Shown here: one piece after another, positions 6,155 to 8,913 of the stretch
How positions within the stretch are numbered: position 1 is the first letter of the stretch
Layout: each line of letters begins with the position of its first letter
Assembly (NCBI GenBank): GCA_030673005.1
Contig: DAOVFI010000087.1
Span: 1 to 8,913 of the forward strand
Reading direction: 5' to 3'
Length of the DNA stretch: 8,913 nt
Source of the DNA: Planctomycetales bacterium
GTDB lineage: Bacteria; Planctomycetota; Phycisphaerae; SM23-33
The notes under the pieces: generated by a model
Told to the model about the DNA's origin: nothing
What the model saw: only the letters and a program-made list of their open reading frames with translations
Database searches by the model: none
Translations under genes and position numbers: made by a program

Positions 6155-6994
6155 ATGGAAGTAAGGCTCGCCAGAAAACTTGGTTTCTGCTTCGGCGTCG
6201 AGCACGCCATCCAGACCGCCGAGCAGACACTCGCCCAGCGCGGCGGCCCGATAATGAGCCTCGGCGAGATTATCCATAACCCACAGGTCGTCGAGAAACT
6301 TTCGCTCAAGGGTCTGAAGGTGGTCCGTGACCCGGATGCCGTTACCGGCACCGTCCTGATCCGCTCCCACGGCGAGAGGCCGGAAGTCCTGTCCGAACTG
6401 CGACGGCGGGGAGTCGAAATCGTCGATGCCACCTGCGTGCTGGTCAAGCGCGCCCAGCAAATCGTCGCAAAAATGGCCGAGGACGGCTATCGCGTGGTTA
6501 TCATCGGACAGGCCTCTCATCCGGAGGTTCGCGGCGTCTGCGGATACGCCCCGGACGTCATCTGCGCCGATACGCCCGAAGAACTCGACCGCCTCCCGGC
6601 CGGCGGGAAGCTCGGTATCATTTGCCAGACGACGCATTCGCTGGAGCATTTCGGACGGATGGTCGGGCTTATCGTCGCTCGCGGTTACAACGAGATCAAG
6701 GTCGTCAACACGCTCTGCAACGAAGTTCGGAACCGCCAGGTCGCCGCCGTCGAACTTGCACGCGAGGTGGACGTGATGTTCGTACTCGGCGGGAAGCAGT
6801 CGGCCAATACCTGCGAACTGGCGCGCCTGTGCGCCGAGCAGGGCGTTCCCACGCACCACCTGGAGAACTGGGACGACTTCACCGACGAAATGGCCGCCGG
6901 AAAAAAGACCGCCGGCGTTACAGCCGGAGCCTCCACGCCAAAATGGATCGTCGAGGAATTCGTCGAAAACCTACGCGCATTTGAATCGCGGTAA
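6155..6994 (+). CDS. ispH: 4-hydroxy-3-methylbut-2-enyl diphosphate reductase (IspH/LytB)
   Basis: IspH is the last enzyme of the MEP isoprenoid pathway. It reduces HMBPP to IPP and DMAPP using a [4Fe-4S] cluster in the cytoplasm. The protein is 279 residues, the usual size for the compact bacterial form. The three cluster cysteines are C12 (GFCFGV), C94 (DATC) and C188 (NTLC). Substrate-pocket residues are visible as HN (41-42), SHG (71-73), HPE (122-124, with the catalytic Glu), QTTH (158-161), GGKQSAN (212-218) and GAST (258-261). Some positions differ from common sequences: ATCVLVK instead of ATCPFVK, NTLCNEVRNRQ instead of the more usual NTICNATQNRQ, and extra cysteines at 129 and 157. 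The gene stands apart from the signalling operon and probably has its own promoter. No other MEP gene is nearby. Identification is firm. Confidence 0.97.
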   Translation: MEVRLARKLGFCFGVEHAIQTAEQTLAQRGGPIMSLGEIIHNPQVVEKLSLKGLKVVRDPDAVTGTVLIRSHGERPEVLSELRRRGVEIVDATCVLVKRAQQIVAKMAEDGYRVVIIGQASHPEVRGVCGYAPDVICADTPEELDRLPAGGKLGIICQTTHSLEHFGRMVGLIVARGYNEIKVVNTLCNEVRNRQVAAVELAREVDVMFVLGGKQSANTCELARLCAEQGVPTHHLENWDDFTDEMAAGKKTAGVTAGASTPKWIVEEFVENLRAFESR

Positions 6995-7031
6995 GAGTTC
7001 AGCCCTATGCTTCAAGAAAAGAGCAAGTCAG

Positions 7032-7085
7032 GCACACATAGTATTTATCACTCCGGCTGTTTGGAGTGATAAATACTATGTGTGC
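7032..7085. repeat. Perfect 23-bp inverted repeat with 8-base loop
   Basis: The arms 7032-7054 and 7063-7085 are exact reverse complements (left arm begins GCACACATAGTATTTATC), with loop GGCTGTTT at 7055-7062. The arms are AT-rich in a GC-rich neighbourhood, which suggests foreign or element origin. It lies 37 bases after the ispH stop. It has no T-run on either strand, so it is not a standard intrinsic terminator, although so stable a hairpin could protect the ispH mRNA 3' end. Confidence 0.95.
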
Positions 7086-7086
7086 G

Positions 7087-7253
7087 CGGGTGGCACGGTC
7101 AAGCCGAACGCCTGCCTGCCCTTCGGGTCTGAGCCTCTCTTCGAGCCTGAGCCTCAGAGCCGAAGGCAGGGTCGAAGACCGGCAGGCAGGAAGTGAGGCT
7201 TGGCCGTGACGGCGCCCACCACGGCCAAGTCTTCGACTTGACCGTGCCACCCG
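7087..7253. repeat. 17-bp terminal inverted repeats enclosing a nested, branched palindrome
   Basis: The outer arms 7087-7103 (CGGGTGGCACGGTCAAG) and 7237-7253 are exact reverse complements. Inside are further exact pairs: CCTGCCTGCC (7111-7120) with GGCAGGCAGG (7181-7190), GTCGAAGAC (7171-7179) with GTCTTCGAC (7230-7238), TCTGAG (7128-7133) with CTCAGA (7153-7158), and CTTGGCCGTG (7199-7208) with CACGGCCAAG (7220-7229). CCTGCCCTTCGG (7115-7126) also pairs with CCGAAGGCAGG (7160-7170) with one bulge. The unit begins 1 base after the 23-bp hairpin. Confidence 0.9.
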
Positions 7254-7272
7254 TGGTGAAATTGCTTCGAAA

Positions 7273-7294
7273 GGCGAGAACGCGGGATTTCGCC
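7273..7294. repeat. Short hairpin in the palindromic island
   Basis: GGCGA (7273-7277) pairs with TCGCC (7290-7294), extended inward by a G-T wobble and an A-T pair. It is part of the structured stretch between the two repeat clusters; no function can be assigned. Confidence 0.4.
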
Positions 7295-7352
7295 CGGTCA
7301 CAAGGAGCTTTAAACGCAGGCGTGCGACCCGAGCGCCGATTCGGTGGCTATA

Positions 7353-7404
7353 CAGCGGGAAGGCCTGGAGCAATCCTGGCCCTTCTTGTTCCTGCTGTCC
7401 GCTG
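7353..7404. repeat. Compound hairpin in the palindromic island
   Basis: CAGCGG (7353-7358) pairs with CCGCTG (7399-7404), and GAAGG (7359-7363) with CCTTC (7381-7385). A run of seven T at 7426-7432 follows, 21 bases downstream and after only a 3-bp GCG/CGC stem. That spacing is too loose for a confident intrinsic terminator. Confidence 0.4.
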
Positions 7405-7471
7405 GTAGCCCAATGCGATAAACGCTTTTTTTCTATCTCCCAATTGTTGGACAAAGCCAGTCAGCATGTTG

Positions 7472-7528
7472 GGTGCGGCAGGTTCTACCGGCAGGCAGGC
7501 AGGTGCAGGGAAAAGAACCTTCCGCACC
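7472..7528. repeat. 15-bp imperfect inverted repeat around GGCAGGCAGG core
   Basis: The arms 7472-7486 and 7514-7528 are reverse complements with one mismatch (GGTGCGGCAGGTTCT on the left). The intervening loop carries ACCGGCAGGCAGG (7487-7499), identical to part of the 7087-7253 element, which suggests the two belong to one repeat family. Confidence 0.75.
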
Positions 7529-7543
7529 TTACAACTCACCTTC

Positions 7544-7603
7544 CACGGGCGAGACCTGCCTGTCGGCAGACAGGCGCCCGTGCCACGTCCCCCCTACGTG
7601 GCA
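7544..7603. repeat. Two adjacent hairpins at the 3' end of the VWA gene
   Basis: CACGGGCG (7544-7551) pairs with CGCCCGTG (7575-7582). It encloses CCTGCCTG (7555-7562) and CAGACAGG (7567-7574), which pair with one mismatch around TCGG. Overlapping at its edge, TGCCACGT (7581-7588) pairs with ACGTGGCA (7596-7603), with the VWA stop codon (7594-7596) at the loop. No T-run follows on the minus strand, so termination by the intrinsic mechanism is unsupported. Confidence 0.75.
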
Positions 7604-8913
7604 TCGGCGGATTTATCATCGTCCTTTTCAGCACTTTTCAACCGGCGGGCCTTTTCAATAAGTTTGACGAGTTCCTTCACGTCTGCGCGGTTGTCAAATC
7701 GACCGCGGCAGTTCTTTGCCAGGGCAAGCACGTCGTCGAGCCTGCTGCCGCGCGCCCAGTAACTTTTTCGCAGTATTTCGGCGAACTCGGCTGTGCAGGC
7801 CGCCAGTTTGAGCGAGTCGGGGGCGTCTTCGAATCGCCCAGCCGAGTCCGATGTTGCGATCTTCCGGGCAACTTCGCGAACGTTTTTCCCCTCGGCGTCC
7901 TTGTATCGCACGCGAACGTCTGCCAGCCGACCGGCCTTGTCGGGCCAGAGTTTCAGTTCGTAAAGGGCCGTTACGCTGTGGCCGGCGCCGATCTCGCCGC
8001 CATCGACCTTGTCGTTGCGGAAATCCTTATCGGCTACGTCGCGGTTCTCATATCCGATCAGCCGGTACGACCGCACCACCGCCGGGTTGAAATCCACCTG
8101 CACCTTCACGTCGCGAGCAATTACCTGGAGCGTGCCGGTAAGGTTCTCGACGAACACCCGCCGGGCCTCGCCCGGCGTGTCCACGTAGGCGTAGTTGCCG
8201 TCGCCCTTGTCGGCCAGTTGCTCCATTAGCACGTCGTTGTAGTTGCCCATCCCGAAGCCGATGGTCGAGAGCGTGATACCCTCGTCGGCGTAGCGCCTGA
8301 CTTGTTTCATTATCGCCTTCGGGCCGGTCCTGCCGACGTTTGCGACGCCGTCGGAGCATAAGATTACGCGATTAATCGCACCTTTCCTGAACGCGCCCCT
8401 GGCCATCCCGTATCCGATCTTTATCCCCTCTTCGGCGTTGGTGGACCCGCCGGGCGACAGTTTATCAATGGCAGCCAGTATCTTACCCCGGTCGTCAGCG
8501 CCGAGGTACGGCATGTACTTCCTGCCGGCGGAGCCATAGACGGCGATTCCCACCCGGTCGCCTTTGCGGAGCTGGTCAATCAGCAGCCGGAGCGACTTTT
8601 TGACCAGTTCCAGCCGGTCTTCCCTGGCCATTGAGCCGGAGATGTCGATTACGAACGTCAGCACGGCGTCCTTGCGGTCGGCGACGTCGATTTCCCTGCC
8701 TTTCAGACCCACCCTCAGCAGCGTGCGGTTTTTGCGAAACCTCGACGGCGCCGCCGCAAGGTGAATTGCGAATGCCTCGTCCTTTCCGTCCGGCGGGGCG
8801 TAGTTGTAGTTGAAGTAGTTGACGAACTCCTCGACCCGGACGGCGTCCTTTTCCGGCAGGTGCCCGCGGTTGAGATATGACCGCGCGAGCGTGTACGAGC
8901 CGGTATCCACATC
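7594..8913 (-). CDS. von Willebrand factor A domain protein, YfbK/DUF3520 type, N-terminus outside window
   Basis: The frame is open to the window edge. The visible 439 residues begin DVDTGSYTLARSYLNRGHLP, which matches the conserved 'DVDT.SY...R..L..G.LP..DAVRVEE..NYF' region preceding the VWA domain in YfbK-like proteins. The GTG at 8910 is therefore not the true start; a signal peptide or lipoprotein leader and a variable region probably lie upstream. The VWA domain has an intact metal-ion adhesion site: D-I-S-G-S (90-94, counting the first visible residue as 1), T158 in GGSTNAEEG, and D188 in LCSDGVANVG. It probably binds a protein ligand through Mg2+. The C-terminal region (about 270-430) fits DUF3520, with VDFNPAVVRSYRLIGYENR and ALYELKL. 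The tail is charged (EKDDDKSADAT). The gene converges on ispH across the palindromic island. The biological role of this family is poorly defined. Confidence 0.93.
   Translation of the reverse strand, partial: DVDTGSYTLARSYLNRGHLPEKDAVRVEEFVNYFNYNYAPPDGKDEAFAIHLAAAPSRFRKNRTLLRVGLKGREIDVADRKDAVLTFVIDISGSMAREDRLELVKKSLRLLIDQLRKGDRVGIAVYGSAGRKYMPYLGADDRGKILAAIDKLSPGGSTNAEEGIKIGYGMARGAFRKGAINRVILCSDGVANVGRTGPKAIMKQVRRYADEGITLSTIGFGMGNYNDVLMEQLADKGDGNYAYVDTPGEARRVFVENLTGTLQVIARDVKVQVDFNPAVVRSYRLIGYENRDVADKDFRNDKVDGGEIGAGHSVTALYELKLWPDKAGRLADVRVRYKDAEGKNVREVARKIATSDSAGRFEDAPDSLKLAACTAEFAEILRKSYWARGSRLDDVLALAKNCRGRFDNRADVKELVKLIEKARRLKSAEKDDDKSADAT

Larger units (their letters stand above)
6995..7593. 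repeat. Gene-free island of nested palindromes (REP/MITE-like repeat cluster)
   Basis: Between the convergent ispH and VWA genes lie 599 bases with no believable coding sequence. Open frames exist on both strands, but they read through inverted repeats and give low-complexity Arg/Gly/Pro/Leu peptides with no starts, ribosome sites or family features. The stretch is instead packed with inverted repeats at several scales, listed separately. A 13-base direct repeat, ACCGGCAGGCAGG, occurs at 7178-7190 and 7487-7499. GTGCCAC and GGCAGGCAGG elements also recur. This looks like dispersed repeat material rather than a decayed gene. No transposase or clear target-site duplication is seen. Confidence 0.7.

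Noticed and set aside
7087..7253. CRISPR array or tRNA-like structure
   Set aside because: The repeats are inverted and nested, not regularly spaced direct repeats, and no cloverleaf with a plausible anticodon or TpsiC arm can be drawn.
7415..7432. Intrinsic terminator ending in T7 at 7426-7432
   Set aside because: The adjacent stem is only GCG/CGC (3 bp) and the stronger hairpin at 7353-7404 is 21 bases away; it is also more than 400 bases from the ispH stop.
7005..7454. 149-codon minus-strand frame, and overlapping plus-strand frames, in the ispH-VWA gap
   Set aside because: They read straight through the perfect inverted repeats, so both strands give mirrored peptides. There is no ribosome site or family motif. 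Treated as repeat DNA.
7444..8229. 261-codon plus-strand frame across the VWA gene end
   Set aside because: It is antisense to well-supported VWA/DUF3520 coding sequence and starts in the palindromic island.

Overview
The window looks like chromosomal DNA from a GC-rich, Gram-negative-type bacterium, probably of the Planctomycetota (Phycisphaerae-like). This rests on the long-tailed pseudopilin with an FTLVELLVV..AIIALLISILLP N-terminus and a degenerate H-X9-DG-like C-terminal motif, a YfbK-type von Willebrand protein, and a highly palindromic intergenic repeat region. Lineage is inferred from protein style only; there is no rRNA or marker gene to settle it.

Layout. (1) Bases 1-297 (+) hold the 3' end of a probable glycoside hydrolase (C-terminal beta-sandwich, GH39-like guess). 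(2) Convergent to it, 329-1102 (-) encodes a type II secretion/type IV pilin-like pseudopilin whose prepilin signal is tandemly duplicated in frame. (3) Bases 1103-1531 form a divergent control region rich in dyads: a 15-bp palindrome occurs twice (14/15 identical), and a series of hairpins fills the putative leader of the next gene. (4) Bases 1532-5215 and 5212-6108 (+) are a translationally coupled two-gene signalling operon: a giant hybrid histidine kinase (secreted PhnD-like ligand-binding domain, TM, two PAS domains, HisKA, HATPase_c, REC, Hpt) and a REC-GGDEF diguanylate cyclase. Together they contain all four phosphorelay sites (H705, D1007, H1164 of the kinase; D51 of the cyclase), so a periplasmic ligand is predicted to set cyclic-di-GMP level. 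(5) Bases 6155-6994 (+) encode IspH of the MEP isoprenoid pathway, behind a sigma70-like promoter placed so close to the ATG that the mRNA may be leaderless. (6) Bases 6995-7593 have no convincing gene; they are a cluster of nested palindromes including a perfect 23-bp-stem hairpin, best read as dispersed-repeat/REP- or MITE-like material. (7) Bases 7594-8913 (-) are most of a VWA-domain protein of the YfbK/DUF3520 type, whose N-terminus lies beyond the window.

The strongest candidates for something undescribed are the duplicated prepilin signal, the paired TGTCCG-N3-CGGACA palindromes with the structured leader upstream of the kinase/cyclase operon, and the palindromic repeat island downstream of ispH. 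No CRISPR array, tRNA, rRNA, transposase or phage gene was seen.
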